64,000 nt of DNA from JANXQG01 sp963780045 (GCA_963780045.1 CAVZZZ010000001.1:3658001-3722000), one strand, 5' to 3'; numbered from the stretch's first letter, positions 31,410-41,259 are shown. Notes: generated by a model not told the origin, from the letters alone. Translations and numbers: made by a program.

Positions 31410-31636
31410 AAGCCGTCAAAGGCCGCCACGACGAAAACCACCAAGACAAGTTGAACGATTCGTTACAAGTGCGCAGTACCGAGTACACACTAAACCACGT
31501 TTAGTCTACCGAGCATTGTGTAAAGCCATCTCGGCTCGGTATACTGCGTTACTGAACGCGGTATACTGCGTACTATGGACCGCCTACTGTGTGCTGAGTA
31601 CCTGTACTGCAAAAATCCTCCCCACGGACCACTGCC
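31410..31636. repeat. Intergenic region with degenerate AGTACCGAGTAC-type words
   Basis: Between the rhamnosidase and oxidoreductase genes. Words such as CAGTACCGAGTACAC, CTCGGTATACTGCG, GCGGTATACTGCGTAC and GCTGAGTACCTGTACTGC recur over 31,470-31,618 in both orientations. No gene or clear promoter was seen. Confidence 0.5.
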
Positions 31637-32932
31637 ATGCCCACCAAAAACCTTTCCCGCCGTAAATTCCTCCACTTCGGCGCCGCCGCGGCCGTGCCGC
31701 TGTTCGTTCCCACGGGCGTCCTTGCGGCCCCAGGCAGGCCCGGCGCCAACGACCGCATCGGCATCGCCGGCATCGGCATCGGCCGGCAAGGGTCGGGCGA
31801 TTTGGCCTCTTGCATGAAGGATACCCGCAGCCGCTTCATCGCCATCGCCGACCTGAATCTGCCCCGCGCCAAACAACTTGCCAAGAAGTACGACGGCACG
31901 CCGTACCAGGACTACCGCAAGCTCCTGGAACGCAAGGACGTCGATGCGATCATCACGGCCACGGTCGATCACTGGCGGGCAATCGTCTCCATCCACTGCT
32001 GTCAGGCCGGCAAACACGTCTACGCCGAGAAGCCGCTCACGCTCACCATTCGCGAAGGGCGGCTGATGGTCGAGGCCGCCCGCAAGTACAAGCGTGTTTT
32101 TCAGACCGGCAGCCAGCAGCGGTCGATGGCCATCAACCGCGCGACATGCGAATACATCCGCACAGGCAAACTCGGCAAAATCAAGGAGGTGATCGGCGCG
32201 AACTATCCCAGCCCTTGGGAGTACAAGTTTCCGGCCCAGACGGTCCCCGAGGGTCTCGATTGGGATATGTGGTGCGGCCCGGCGCCGCTGGTTCCCTATC
32301 ACATCGAGCTCTACACGCCGCGCTCCAACCCCGGCTGGATTTCCTTCCGCCCGCATTCCGGTGGCGAGATGACTGGCTGGGGCGCCCACGGGCTAGACCA
32401 GATCCAGTGGGCGTTGGGCATGGACGACACCGGGCCGGAGGAAATCTGGACCGAAGGCGAGAAGTTCGATCCGCCGACCTACACCCAGCCCGAATCCCGT
32501 GAGCGCGGCGAGAAGATCTGCAAATCGCCGATGGTCTATTTCCGCTATGCCAACGGCGTAACGGTCAAGCTCGACAAGGGCAACGAAGGCGGCGGCATCT
32601 TCATCGGCGAGCACGGCAAGATCGACCTGGCCCGAGCCCGCGTGAAGTCCAATCCGCCGGAGATGGCGCAGGAAATCACCAAGCACGCCGGCCGCAACCA
32701 CGATCACATGAAGAATTGGTTGGATTGCATCCAATCCGGCGAACGCCCCGCGGCCGACGTCGAGATCGGCCACCGCTCGGCCACGGTCTGCCACCTCGGC
32801 AACATCGCCCGCTGGTCCGGCCGCAAGCTCCGCTGGGACCCGGAAAAGGAGACGTTTGTCGGCGACGAGGCGGCCTGCGCGTTTTTGGACCGCGAACGCC
32901 GCAAGCCGTATATGCTGCCGGAGACGGTTTGA
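31637..32932 (+). CDS. Tat-exported Gfo/Idh/MocA-family oxidoreductase
   Basis: A 431-residue NAD(P)-dependent dehydrogenase-like protein. The N-terminus NLSRRKFLHFGAAAAVPLFV is a twin-arginine signal, so it folds with cofactor and is exported, a common form in planctomycetes. The Rossmann motif is GIAGIGIGRQGSGD; the substrate-side Lys is in AEKPLT (EKP motif). The C-terminal domain has GGEMTGWGAHGLDQIQWALG and NRSHDHMKNW-like sequence (GRNHDHMKNWLDCIQSG). Family knowledge: members oxidise, reduce or hydrolyse sugars. Location downstream of the rhamnosidase and XylR regulator suggests processing of a released sugar; the actual reaction cannot be stated. Confidence 0.85.
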   Translation: MPTKNLSRRKFLHFGAAAAVPLFVPTGVLAAPGRPGANDRIGIAGIGIGRQGSGDLASCMKDTRSRFIAIADLNLPRAKQLAKKYDGTPYQDYRKLLERKDVDAIITATVDHWRAIVSIHCCQAGKHVYAEKPLTLTIREGRLMVEAARKYKRVFQTGSQQRSMAINRATCEYIRTGKLGKIKEVIGANYPSPWEYKFPAQTVPEGLDWDMWCGPAPLVPYHIELYTPRSNPGWISFRPHSGGEMTGWGAHGLDQIQWALGMDDTGPEEIWTEGEKFDPPTYTQPESRERGEKICKSPMVYFRYANGVTVKLDKGNEGGGIFIGEHGKIDLARARVKSNPPEMAQEITKHAGRNHDHMKNWLDCIQSGERPAADVEIGHRSATVCHLGNIARWSGRKLRWDPEKETFVGDEAACAFLDRERRKPYMLPETV

Positions 32933-33065
32933 CAGCGCGGCGCTGAGGCCGCCCTTGGGCGCATGGCGCACGCAAGGCGCGGCGAGTAAAGTACATCCGG
33001 GTTACAACTAAGTAACGGTATAACAAGACTCGGTGCAAGAGTCAGGCGGGCACGTGCTCGTCTGC

Positions 33066-36000
33066 CTACTTTTTCTCTTTCTCCGTCGGGCTGCCGCCGT
33101 CGACGAGCATGTAGCCGGACCAGAAGAAGGGATGCGCGGCGCGCGGGGCGGGGCCGTCGCTGGCGGAGGCGTCGGTCAGTTTCTTCACCCGCGGCTCGGC
33201 GTCCAAGGCCAACGGCGAATTGCTCACTACTTGCACCGCCCGCTGCCAGGCGTCGGCGGGCGTGGTGTGCGGAAGCTCCTGCGTAAACTCCTTCACCAGG
33301 TCCAGGCTCGACTGCCCGCCGCTCCGCCAGCGGCTCAAAAGCACCGTCCGCGTCCCAGTGGCCATCAGTCCGCAGAGGCTGAAGAAGATTTCGTCGCCGG
33401 GATTGGCATGTACTTCCGGCTTCAAGGGATCCCTCGCCAACGCATCCGTTCTTGACGGACGGCCTGTGCGCCGCGACATATCGACGCGCCTCAGCGAGGA
33501 CTCGTCCGCTGTATGGAAACCGGGCAAGACCATTTCGGAGGGTCCGCGGCAGGGCAGCGGGAACCAGTCGCTTAGCGGACTGCCGGGGCCACCGCTTGCG
33601 GATCGCGACGCTTGCGCCGGCAAGGGCGGCCAGCCGTAAGGCTCCGCCTCGGCCGCCGATCCCAAGTCGTCCAGCACGACTAGCCGGTCGATCGAGCTGG
33701 CATAAACCGGGGCCGGCGCAGGCAGCGGCAGTTTCACCGTCACGCAGTCCGGCAACGACCGGGCAAGGCCCTTCACAGCCTCGTCGACAACGCTCTCATC
33801 CAGCTTGGGGCTGAACTTGCCCGCAACAATGGCCGTGTTGCCGCGGCGGTGCCCGATATCCTGGTAGGCGGTGGCTAGCCCTGCCGTGGGAGCGTAGCGG
33901 ACGCGGACGCGCGAGATGAGCGGATGAAGCTGGCCGTTTACTTTCACCGGCAGGGCCTCGAAGGGCACGTACCACAGGGGGCCGTCAGGTACAATGACCA
34001 GTTCGTCGAACTTCGTGCCGAGATCGACTTCTCGAGTGCCTTTGAGCAGCGCGTCCAGCAGGTCGGCCCCGTCCTTTTGCCAATGGCCGTCGGCAAGATC
34101 AGTGGGAGTTAGCTCGTAGTTTGCTGCGGGATTGCCCAGTTTGCGGAGCAGGCCGGCCGTCTTCTTGGTGATGGCCTGCGGCGTGAAGCCCAATTGCCAA
34201 TCGGCGTATTTGTCGCGATTGAGCAGGAAGGCATGGACATTGTCGTTGGTGGTGAAGAAGACGAGCAAGGCGTGCCCGCGCGGAAGCGATTTCTGGATGT
34301 CGGCGGTAGTCCGCAGCGGCGGAAAGGCGAGCAGGGCCGGCTCTCGGCGGAGTGCAATTTCGCGGAGCACGAGCTCCTGCTTGCGGCCGACTTCCGACAA
34401 CTTCTGCATGAGGTCCTTCTGCTTCTTGGTGGTCTCGGCGTCGGCCGGCGTCAACGGCAGCGAGGCCAATTCCCGCCGCAGGGCCTCGGCCTGGTCGTGC
34501 AAGTCCTTGTAACCCGGATAGCGGACCAACAGGTCCTGCCGCTGGAGCATGGCCTGCTGCGGCAATAGCTCCTTGGGCGCTTCCAAAACCCAGCGGAGCG
34601 ACTCCAGCCGGCCGCCCAAGGGAAGCGTGGAGAAGAAGCGGTGCCGCCGGGCGCGGTCGGCAACTTCCATCGCCAGCTCGTGGTCCTTGCGGGAGGCCGC
34701 CGCGGTGAACCAGTGCTCGAACGACAACTCGTGCCGCACGCTGAGCACGGTCAGCGATTCCATTGGGTCGGTCATCCAGTCGATCGGCTGCGGGTCGCGC
34801 AGCACGTCCTTGTAGAGATCGACGGCCTCGCGGGCCGCGGCGAGGCCGCCCTTGCCGCCGCTAAGATAGTAGTCGTCGACCCTTTGAATCTGGAAGAGGC
34901 GGATCGAGCTGTTCCGCAAAAAAGGCATGAGCTTGGACAGCATATTGTCGCCGTCCTGCGTTTTGCGCTCCTGGTGCTCCTGGTAGAACGCGGTCGCTTG
35001 CAGGAAGGCCCTGCGGGCGGCCACGCGGCTCAGCGCAATCGCGCGGGCGGCCATGCCGCCGCGGGCCTCGTCCAGCAGCGCGGCCGCCCGCTGCGTCTGT
35101 CCCATGATGATGTTGTCCTCGGCGGCGAGCGTGAGCGCCGAGACGTACAGTTGCCGATTGCGGTTCATTTTGGCCCAGGCCGCGGCCGGGGTCAAAGGTG
35201 GAAAGACGCCCTTGCCGTTGGCCAGGATGTGGTTCAGAGCGCCGTAGCGAAGGGCCTCTTCCAGCAGGCCGCCATCGGGCACGCGGAGATAGTCGCCGTA
35301 GTAGTAGGCGTCGTAGGAGGCTTCTTCTAAGTGTTGTGCGGCGGAGGCGTAGTCGCCGGCGGCCATCGCCAACCGGCCCAGCTCCAGTTGCGCAATGCCC
35401 GTCAACTGGTGTTCGAACTCGCCCGACGCGAGCGCGGCCTTTTGCAGAGTGGGCACGGCGGCGGCGTTGCGTCCGCCGGCGGCCAGGGCCGCGCCCAGTT
35501 CCACGTTGATCCAGGCCTCCGACCAGTGGTTGGGATGCCCGGCGGGGCGCTGCAGGTCGGCGATGACGTTGTCGAAAATCTGGTCGTGCGCGGAGAGCGG
35601 CCCCAGCAGCTCGGCGCGGCGGCGCAAAGAAAGGCAGGTGCAGCGGATGATCTCGTACGGCTCAATCAAAAGCAACTGCGGCGGCTGCACAACGCCGCTT
35701 TGGATGTTCTGGCTTCCCGCGGCAAGCTGCATATTCCCGATTTGGATCATCATTGACGTGTTCAAGTGCCCCAGCGGCGCCAGGAGGTTGCGGACCTGCC
35801 AGGGCGGGCGCGGCCGCGGGTTGTTTTCGGCGCGGATCTGGTCGGGAACGACGCTGGAGAACCAGGTCGAATTGGCGAGAAAGAGGTTCAGCGCGGCCGT
35901 GTAGTGATCTAAGGCGTCGGCGTTGGCGCCCATCTGGTAGTAGCATTCGCCGATCATCGTCTCGTAGCAGATCGAGTCGATCCACCGCGTCGTGCCCACC

Positions 36001-36233
36001 TTTCTGGCCCCAACGGCCTCGTTGCGAAAGCGTTCCAGCGCCGTGCGGTAGTCGCCATCGTAGAAATCGGCGAAGGCGGCATGGTAGGAGGGCGTGGGCA
36101 TGGTACGGCTGCCGCCCATTCCGCCGCCCATTGGCCCGCGGAAGGGCTGCCCCGCCGCCGGATGGCAGGCAAGCGGCTCGCCGGCCAGCGCTGCCGCCAG
36201 AAGAAGGATGCTGCAAGAGATGCGCGAAGTCAT
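33066..36233 (-). CDS. Secreted TPR/CHAT-domain protein
   Basis: A 1,055-residue protein. Start ATG 36231-36233 is preferred over the upstream ORF start at 36356 because it begins a signal peptide (ISCSILLLAAALAGEPLACH). The first ~600 residues are helical TPR-like repeats (YHAAFADFYDGDYRTALERF near the start). The C-terminal ~350 residues match the CHAT (caspase-like) family: SLPLTPADAETTKKQKDLMQ coiled region, ARGHALLVFF-type strand, then His907 in LPGFHTADES and Cys954 in FFSLCGLMATGTRTVLLSRW, candidates for the catalytic dyad, ending HPFFWSGYMLVDGG. Family knowledge: CHAT proteins are cysteine proteases or inactive scaffolds; gasdermin- and CRISPR-linked CHATs are known but no partner is adjacent here. 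Confidence 0.85.
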   Translation of the reverse strand: MTSRISCSILLLAAALAGEPLACHPAAGQPFRGPMGGGMGGSRTMPTPSYHAAFADFYDGDYRTALERFRNEAVGARKVGTTRWIDSICYETMIGECYYQMGANADALDHYTAALNLFLANSTWFSSVVPDQIRAENNPRPRPPWQVRNLLAPLGHLNTSMMIQIGNMQLAAGSQNIQSGVVQPPQLLLIEPYEIIRCTCLSLRRRAELLGPLSAHDQIFDNVIADLQRPAGHPNHWSEAWINVELGAALAAGGRNAAAVPTLQKAALASGEFEHQLTGIAQLELGRLAMAAGDYASAAQHLEEASYDAYYYGDYLRVPDGGLLEEALRYGALNHILANGKGVFPPLTPAAAWAKMNRNRQLYVSALTLAAEDNIIMGQTQRAAALLDEARGGMAARAIALSRVAARRAFLQATAFYQEHQERKTQDGDNMLSKLMPFLRNSSIRLFQIQRVDDYYLSGGKGGLAAAREAVDLYKDVLRDPQPIDWMTDPMESLTVLSVRHELSFEHWFTAAASRKDHELAMEVADRARRHRFFSTLPLGGRLESLRWVLEAPKELLPQQAMLQRQDLLVRYPGYKDLHDQAEALRRELASLPLTPADAETTKKQKDLMQKLSEVGRKQELVLREIALRREPALLAFPPLRTTADIQKSLPRGHALLVFFTTNDNVHAFLLNRDKYADWQLGFTPQAITKKTAGLLRKLGNPAANYELTPTDLADGHWQKDGADLLDALLKGTREVDLGTKFDELVIVPDGPLWYVPFEALPVKVNGQLHPLISRVRVRYAPTAGLATAYQDIGHRRGNTAIVAGKFSPKLDESVVDEAVKGLARSLPDCVTVKLPLPAPAPVYASSIDRLVVLDDLGSAAEAEPYGWPPLPAQASRSASGGPGSPLSDWFPLPCRGPSEMVLPGFHTADESSLRRVDMSRRTGRPSRTDALARDPLKPEVHANPGDEIFFSLCGLMATGTRTVLLSRWRSGGQSSLDLVKEFTQELPHTTPADAWQRAVQVVSNSPLALDAEPRVKKLTDASASDGPAPRAAHPFFWSGYMLVDGGSPTEKEKK

Positions 36234-36585
36234 GGAATTCTCTGCTCTTGTTTGTCGCCCCGCCCGCTGGCGCGCACGAATGCGTCTTCCATGCATTGAT
36301 GATACTCCTCGTGCCGGTGGTTTTCCAGCGAATTGCCTCGTGCCGGGCGACGCCAAGTGTGTGAATTTTTAACCAGCAGACCATGTTGTGATGGGCCTCC
36401 GCGCCCGTCGTGTTACAGTAAACGGCCTCGGAGACCCATCCGACTATCGCGTGGCCGTTAAAGTTTACGGCTTAGCGCGACGATAACCTTAGTGCCGATT
36501 CTATCGAGCATACCGCTTGCGGGGCGCGATGGGAAATCGGTATTTGGACAAACTACGCGACTCAGATAACCCACGGAGGTGGCCC
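36234..36585. other. Divergent intergenic region
   Basis: About 350 bases between the CHAT gene and the small lipoprotein gene. It holds an imperfect inverted repeat (TTACAGTAAACGGCC near 36,412 and GGCCGTTAAAGTTTACGGC near 36,452). No gene was seen; promoters for both neighbours are expected here but none is clear. Confidence 0.45.
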
Positions 36586-36816
36586 ATGACGGCCTCCAAC
36601 ACTGGCCGCGGCTGGCGCAGCGGGCTGCTCGCCCTGGGACTGCTTGGCATTCTCGGGCTGACCGGCTGCCAGATCGACGTCGGCGGCCAGACCTTGCCGA
36701 GCCCCTGGTACTTGCAAGACGACGTGCAGTACTTCCCGCCGGGCCAGCAATTCCCGCTGTCCCAAGAAGCCGCCGCGCAAAAGGCGATTTCCCTGGAACA
36801 GGCGCAGCAGCGATAA
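36586..36816 (+). CDS. Small lipoprotein of a planctomycete family
   Basis: A 76-residue protein. ATG 36586 has GGAGG seven bases upstream, so it is preferred over an in-frame ATG at 36517. The signal ALGLLGILGLTGCQ contains the lipobox Cys. The short mature part reads GGQTLPSPWYLQDDVQYFPP and ends in a helix AAAQKAISLEQAQQR. Proteins with this SPxYLxDDVQYFPxG core occur as orphan lipoproteins in planctomycetes; no function is known. The stop codon lies at the first bases of a 38-base tandem repeat. Confidence 0.75.
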   Translation: MTASNTGRGWRSGLLALGLLGILGLTGCQIDVGGQTLPSPWYLQDDVQYFPPGQQFPLSQEAAAQKAISLEQAQQR

Positions 36817-36888
36817 CGTAGTCATCTCGCTCCGGTGAGATGCGCAAAAAATAACGTACTCATCTCGCTCCGCCGAGATGCAGAAAAA
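36813..36888 (+). repeat. 38-base tandem hairpin repeat overlapping the lipoprotein stop codon
   Basis: Two adjacent 38-base units (36813-36850 and 36851-36888), each ATAACGTA, then CATCTCG...GAGATG hairpin, then an A-run (CGCAAAAA / CAGAAAAA), differing at five positions. The TAA of the lipoprotein gene is inside unit one. They could be tandem terminators for transcripts read in either direction. Confidence 0.8.
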
Positions 36889-37078
36889 CAATACATTTTA
36901 CCGCCGGACGCCGCGCGGAACTGTCGTAACGCAACTGGGCTTTGGGGATGGTCCATTGTAGTGCGGCGACCCTGTCGCGGCGGGGGGACGGCGAGCTCGC
37001 GCGGCTGGCGTCCGCGATTGAAGGGCCCTTGTTGGCCGTTCGATAGGGACGTCAGCAGCGCGGGCTGTTTTTGTATTC

Positions 37079-37443
37079 ATGCCAGAGCTTTCGCCCGTTA
37101 CACAGGCCTGGATACAGGTCGTACTGGTCTGGATCGGATTCGGCAGTCTGGCGGGATTGCTGGCGCGGGTGCTGCTGCCGTTTCGCGAGCCGTCCAATCC
37201 GCTCGCGCCGTTGACTCTGGGCATCACCGGCAGCGCCGTGGGACTTGGCGCGCTCTCCTGGCTGCAAAACGGCGGTCCTTCGAATCCAATCAGCCCGATC
37301 GGCTTTCTTGCCGCCAGCGGCGGAGCGATTGGACTACTGCTGGTCTATCACATGCTTCGCTTGACGGTCCACCGCAATCGCGCGGCCGAGGCCAAGGTAG
37401 AGCCGGCAAGTGGCGCGAGGAAGCGCCAGAGGACCTGGAATAG
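37079..37443 (+). CDS. Small inner-membrane protein, unknown function
   Basis: Roughly 115-121 residues with three hydrophobic helices: IQVVLVWIGFGSLAGLLARV, LTLGITGSAVGLGALSWL and IGFLAASGGAIGLLLVYHML, then a basic tail. The arrangement resembles GlsB/YeaQ-type small membrane proteins but similarity is weak. As read, the frame runs on to 37612 and would overlap the convergent PQQ gene by 169 bases; adding one base near 37,402 gives the tail EPGKWREEAPEDLE and a stop at 37443, one base before that gene's stop. I therefore give 37443 as the likelier end. No strong ribosome binding site is seen. Confidence 0.5.
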
Positions 37444-40400
37444 TCAAGGCTTCTTCACTTCCAACAAGCTCCCATCGTGTCCGCCGACGATGAGCCGCGA
37501 ACCGAGAAGCAGCGGGCCGGTCCCCAGCGGACAGCCGGCATTGACCCTGCCCAACTCCTTTCCGTCGGCCGCGGCGACTCGCCAGACGACGCCGCTTTGC
37601 GACGACAGATAGATATCGCCGCCGGAACTGACCGGCGTGCCAATGGGTGGGCCATATTTCAAGCCGGTTTGCCACACGACCTGTTGTCGCGCGTCGACCG
37701 CGAGCAGCCGGCCCTTGTCCGTTGCCGCCAACACGACCTTGCCGACCGAATACGGGCCCCAAGCGCAGCGCCCGCCCAGGGCGAGCGTCTTGCCGGGCGA
37801 AAGCTCCGGCAGCGCGAAGCCCAGCAAATTGTTGTCGGCATCCGCCACGTAGACCGATTGGCCCAAAACGGCAATCGGCGAAACGAGCACCGCCTTCGAC
37901 AAGGGCGCGGCGTTCGCCTCCGCCAGCTCGGGGCTTGAAGTTCCTCCAAGTCGAATCGCGATCACGCGACGGTCGCCATCGCAAAGCACGGCGAGCTTGC
38001 CTCCCTCGATCTCGTTCGGCACTGGCTGGGGACTTCGCCAGTTCCAGGCGGTCGCGCCGGGATGGGAAACTGCGTATGGCTTTGCCATCATGTCTTGGCG
38101 GGCCGACGGGTCCAAGAGGAAGACCTGGCCGTTGACGCACGGCGCGAGCACTCCGCCGGCAAACGACGCCGGCGCCGCCGCCAAGTTGTGCGGAGTGACC
38201 AGCCAACGGAAATGCCGGTCCCGCTCCTGCGGGTCGTAAATGGCGATCGACGCCGTCTCGGCGCCGCTGCTGATGGCGTAGCGCTCCTCCGCTAGCGGCA
38301 AGAGCGAACAAAGAGGCTTCGTCAGCCGCGCATAGTCCACGCAAATCGCCGGATCGGCGGGCTTGGCGCCGGCCCGCAACTCGGTCGGAGGAAATCGAAA
38401 CATGCCGCCGCTGGCCGTCACGGCGGTGAGCTTGCCGGTAAGCGTGCCTACCGTCGGTTCGGCCGCCAGCGGCGCGGCCAGCCACGTCTGCCAGACAACT
38501 TCGGCTCTTGCCGGATCAACGGCCGAAACGATCGTGCCGGGCATTCCTGACCGCCGCGCAACGCAGAATATCATTCTTTCTTCGATGACCGGCGGCTCAA
38601 CGATTTCGGCGCCGACGTCGATGTTCATTTGCGGCACGATTTGGCCGTCCGAAATATGCTCGACATAGCGCGTCAACTGCGGCCCGGTGACCCAAAACAT
38701 CTGGCCTTCCGAAAGCGCGAAGCGCGTTGCGCGTTCATCCAGGGCCGGCTCGATCCGGGAGGCCACGCGGAAAGGCTTGTCACCGCCCGGATTTCGCTCT
38801 AGCGCAACCATGCCGCCTTGGGCCGTGACAATGGCCGCGCCGTTTCCGGCAGCGACCGGCGCGGCGTCAATGTATCCCTTGACCTTGATCGCCTGCACTG
38901 GTTCCAGCGAATCATCCTTGCGGGCCACCGCAATCGACATCACGTGAACCGTGGCCTCGTCCGGATTGTCGTTGACGGGCACAAACAGATAGTCGCCAAT
39001 AACGGCCGGCGGCGCGGCAATCGTGCCGGCTTCGTGGCCCACGTGCAGCACCTGCCGGCAGGCGGCGTTTAATTGCCCGTCGTCACCAATCACGTAGATG
39101 TTCGACTGGTCTGCAACCAGGTAAACTAGCCCACGCCTTGCATCAACGACTGGCGGCAGCCGCACAGCCTGCGGCAAAACCAGCGACTGCCGCAATTTGC
39201 CGGTCAAGGCGTCGATAAGCAGCAACCGTTGGTCTTGCGTCAACAGATAGAGGAGCCCGCCGGCTTGTACCGGCGCTGCCGCGATCGGCCGCGCCACCGC
39301 GACCCGCCAGACCAAGTTGCCAGTGAGTCTATTCAGCAGCAATAGTTCCTGATGAACCGGATCACAGACCACAACGTCGCGATTACTTACATCACGGAGA
39401 GAGCTACTAAATCCAGATGACATGCCAGGCGGAGCCACCAGGATATGGCCCAGCGGCAGTACCGAGACGGTCGGCGGTTCTGCCGCGCCTGCATGACCGC
39501 CGGCCACAGCCGGCTCAAGGGCCACGAACCGCCGCCAGAGAACCTTGCCCGTCGCCGCGCTCAGGCCAAACACCGTTCCTCGATCGACGACAAAGCGCAA
39601 CTTGCCCTTCGCCGAAGCGATTTCGCCCTGCGCGGGCTGTACTGCCAGCGGCATCGCCGCCAGCAGTTCCGAAGGCCGCTCCTCGCGCGAGAGGGTGAGC
39701 GATTCGTCCCTCGACGTCACGGCCTTGAGTTGAGCGGCAGAGACCTGCTTCATCTCCGCCACAAGGTCGGGACTGTCGGCCAGATCGGGATACGACTGGA
39801 CCAAGGTTCGATAGGTCGCATACGCCTTCGGAAGCTCGCCTACAGCCACCGCACTACCGATGTCGGCGACTGCTTGGTCGATGCCTTTCCGCCCTTCCAC
39901 CTTCAACCGCGACTGCCTGAAGATGCGGTCGATTTCCTCGACCAACTCCCTGGGTTGGGCATTTTTCGGAATATAACTGCCGATCATGTTCCTGATCGCC
40001 AGCACGCGGTTGACGGAGGCTGCGTCGGGCTTGGCTTGCGTCTGCTTGGCCATGCCGTCGCCGATTTGGGCCAAGGCGACGCCAACTTTTTGCAGCAAAT
40101 CGGTGTTCTCGAACTTGGGAAGGGCTTGCATCTGCGTCTGGGCGACGTCAAATTCCTTAGTCCAATCGCCTGACGTGCCCGCCTGCTGGGCAGCGCCCCG
40201 AAGCGCGGCCAGAACCCGCAACGCGCGGACCTGGTCGGCATCCGGCGACTTGGAATAGTACTTCAGAAAGACATCGTATTGCTGGATGGCCTCGTTGTAA
40301 TCGCCCCGCTCGCTCGCCGCGTCCGCCTTGCGTAGGACGTCAACGGAGTCAGGCGGAGAGAAGCACCAAACCAGGGCCAACGCGGCGACGATCAAAAGCA

Positions 40401-41259
40401 CAGCGATACCCCAACCGTAGACCACCAACTTCACCTGGCCGGGATCGGCTGCCTTGACTCTGACCGTCTTCGACCTGTTGCGGCGGAAAAGCCTCCTAAC
40501 GGCGCCGCGGAGCCGAAAACTGTTCGGCATTGTCGGATTCAGAGACGGGCCCTCTAGTTCCGTCTCGAAGCGGCTCGGTTCGACCGCCTCGCTTTTAATC
40601 AAGGAATCCAACGATCCCTTCGTTGTCTCGTCCAACGGCTTCAGGGTAGCCGACCCGCTGCGCAGGTGCCCCGCCGCAGCGCCTTTGGCAGAAGAGGAAG
40701 CCTTCGGCGCATTCTCCGCCGCCGCCGACCCGTTGCGAGCCCGCTGCGCGGGCACCCCGTCCCTCGCGACTGTCGCGGCCGCCGATTTGCCGGCGGCAGC
40801 GATCGGCTGGGCGGGCCTGCTGGATAGCGCGCCTGGCTCGGGCGCCAACTCCAAATCGTCCATCGAGCTTGACGGCGAACTAGAAGGCGAACCGGAGGAA
40901 GGGGCCTTTTGCGATGCCGGCGCCGACCCGCCGGCTTTGTTTGAAACGCCAGATCCCGAAGCCTGCGGGACCGACTTCGGCGGCAGGGGCGGCGCTGGGA
41001 TCGCGGTCGGCAGTGCCTCGGTCGGTTTCGGCTCGCCTTTCTGCCAGCGGCCAACAAACGCTCGTCCCATTACGACCGCCAGCAGCCGCTCGGCCTGCGA
41101 AGCGGTAATGTGCTGGCCTTGGACCAGCCAAAGCGAAATGCCAACTGCGTCCGGCGGGGGCGAGGTGCGTTGGACTTCCCGCCGCGCCGCCTGAAGGACC
41201 TGCGCGGTAACGAGGTCCTTTTCCTCGAGGAGTTGCAGGTACAGTTCGGCAGAGGCCAT
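37444..41259 (-). CDS. Membrane-anchored PQQ-type beta-propeller protein
   Basis: A 1,271-residue protein. The N-terminus MASAELYLQLLEEKDLVTAQ begins a helical bacterial-kinase-like 'pre-domain' seen in planctomycete signalling proteins; ATG 41257-41259 is preferred over 41343 for that reason. A Pro/Ser/Ala-rich linker (~85-250) leads to a transmembrane helix (WGIAVLLIVAALALVWCF, ~281-298), then a TPR-like helical region (ASERGDYNEAIQQYDVFLKY) and two seven-bladed propellers built of PQQ/WD-like repeats (GKVLWRRF, GNLVWRVAV, ARAEVVWQTW, QQVVWQTGLKYGPPIGTPVS). No enzymatic residues are identified; such propellers act as binding platforms. It converges with the small membrane gene. The tRNA gene lies upstream on the other strand. 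Confidence 0.82.
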   Translation of the reverse strand: MASAELYLQLLEEKDLVTAQVLQAARREVQRTSPPPDAVGISLWLVQGQHITASQAERLLAVVMGRAFVGRWQKGEPKPTEALPTAIPAPPLPPKSVPQASGSGVSNKAGGSAPASQKAPSSGSPSSSPSSSMDDLELAPEPGALSSRPAQPIAAAGKSAAATVARDGVPAQRARNGSAAAENAPKASSSAKGAAAGHLRSGSATLKPLDETTKGSLDSLIKSEAVEPSRFETELEGPSLNPTMPNSFRLRGAVRRLFRRNRSKTVRVKAADPGQVKLVVYGWGIAVLLIVAALALVWCFSPPDSVDVLRKADAASERGDYNEAIQQYDVFLKYYSKSPDADQVRALRVLAALRGAAQQAGTSGDWTKEFDVAQTQMQALPKFENTDLLQKVGVALAQIGDGMAKQTQAKPDAASVNRVLAIRNMIGSYIPKNAQPRELVEEIDRIFRQSRLKVEGRKGIDQAVADIGSAVAVGELPKAYATYRTLVQSYPDLADSPDLVAEMKQVSAAQLKAVTSRDESLTLSREERPSELLAAMPLAVQPAQGEIASAKGKLRFVVDRGTVFGLSAATGKVLWRRFVALEPAVAGGHAGAAEPPTVSVLPLGHILVAPPGMSSGFSSSLRDVSNRDVVVCDPVHQELLLLNRLTGNLVWRVAVARPIAAAPVQAGGLLYLLTQDQRLLLIDALTGKLRQSLVLPQAVRLPPVVDARRGLVYLVADQSNIYVIGDDGQLNAACRQVLHVGHEAGTIAAPPAVIGDYLFVPVNDNPDEATVHVMSIAVARKDDSLEPVQAIKVKGYIDAAPVAAGNGAAIVTAQGGMVALERNPGGDKPFRVASRIEPALDERATRFALSEGQMFWVTGPQLTRYVEHISDGQIVPQMNIDVGAEIVEPPVIEERMIFCVARRSGMPGTIVSAVDPARAEVVWQTWLAAPLAAEPTVGTLTGKLTAVTASGGMFRFPPTELRAGAKPADPAICVDYARLTKPLCSLLPLAEERYAISSGAETASIAIYDPQERDRHFRWLVTPHNLAAAPASFAGGVLAPCVNGQVFLLDPSARQDMMAKPYAVSHPGATAWNWRSPQPVPNEIEGGKLAVLCDGDRRVIAIRLGGTSSPELAEANAAPLSKAVLVSPIAVLGQSVYVADADNNLLGFALPELSPGKTLALGGRCAWGPYSVGKVVLAATDKGRLLAVDARQQVVWQTGLKYGPPIGTPVSSGGDIYLSSQSGVVWRVAAADGKELGRVNAGCPLGTGPLLLGSRLIVGGHDGSLLEVKKP

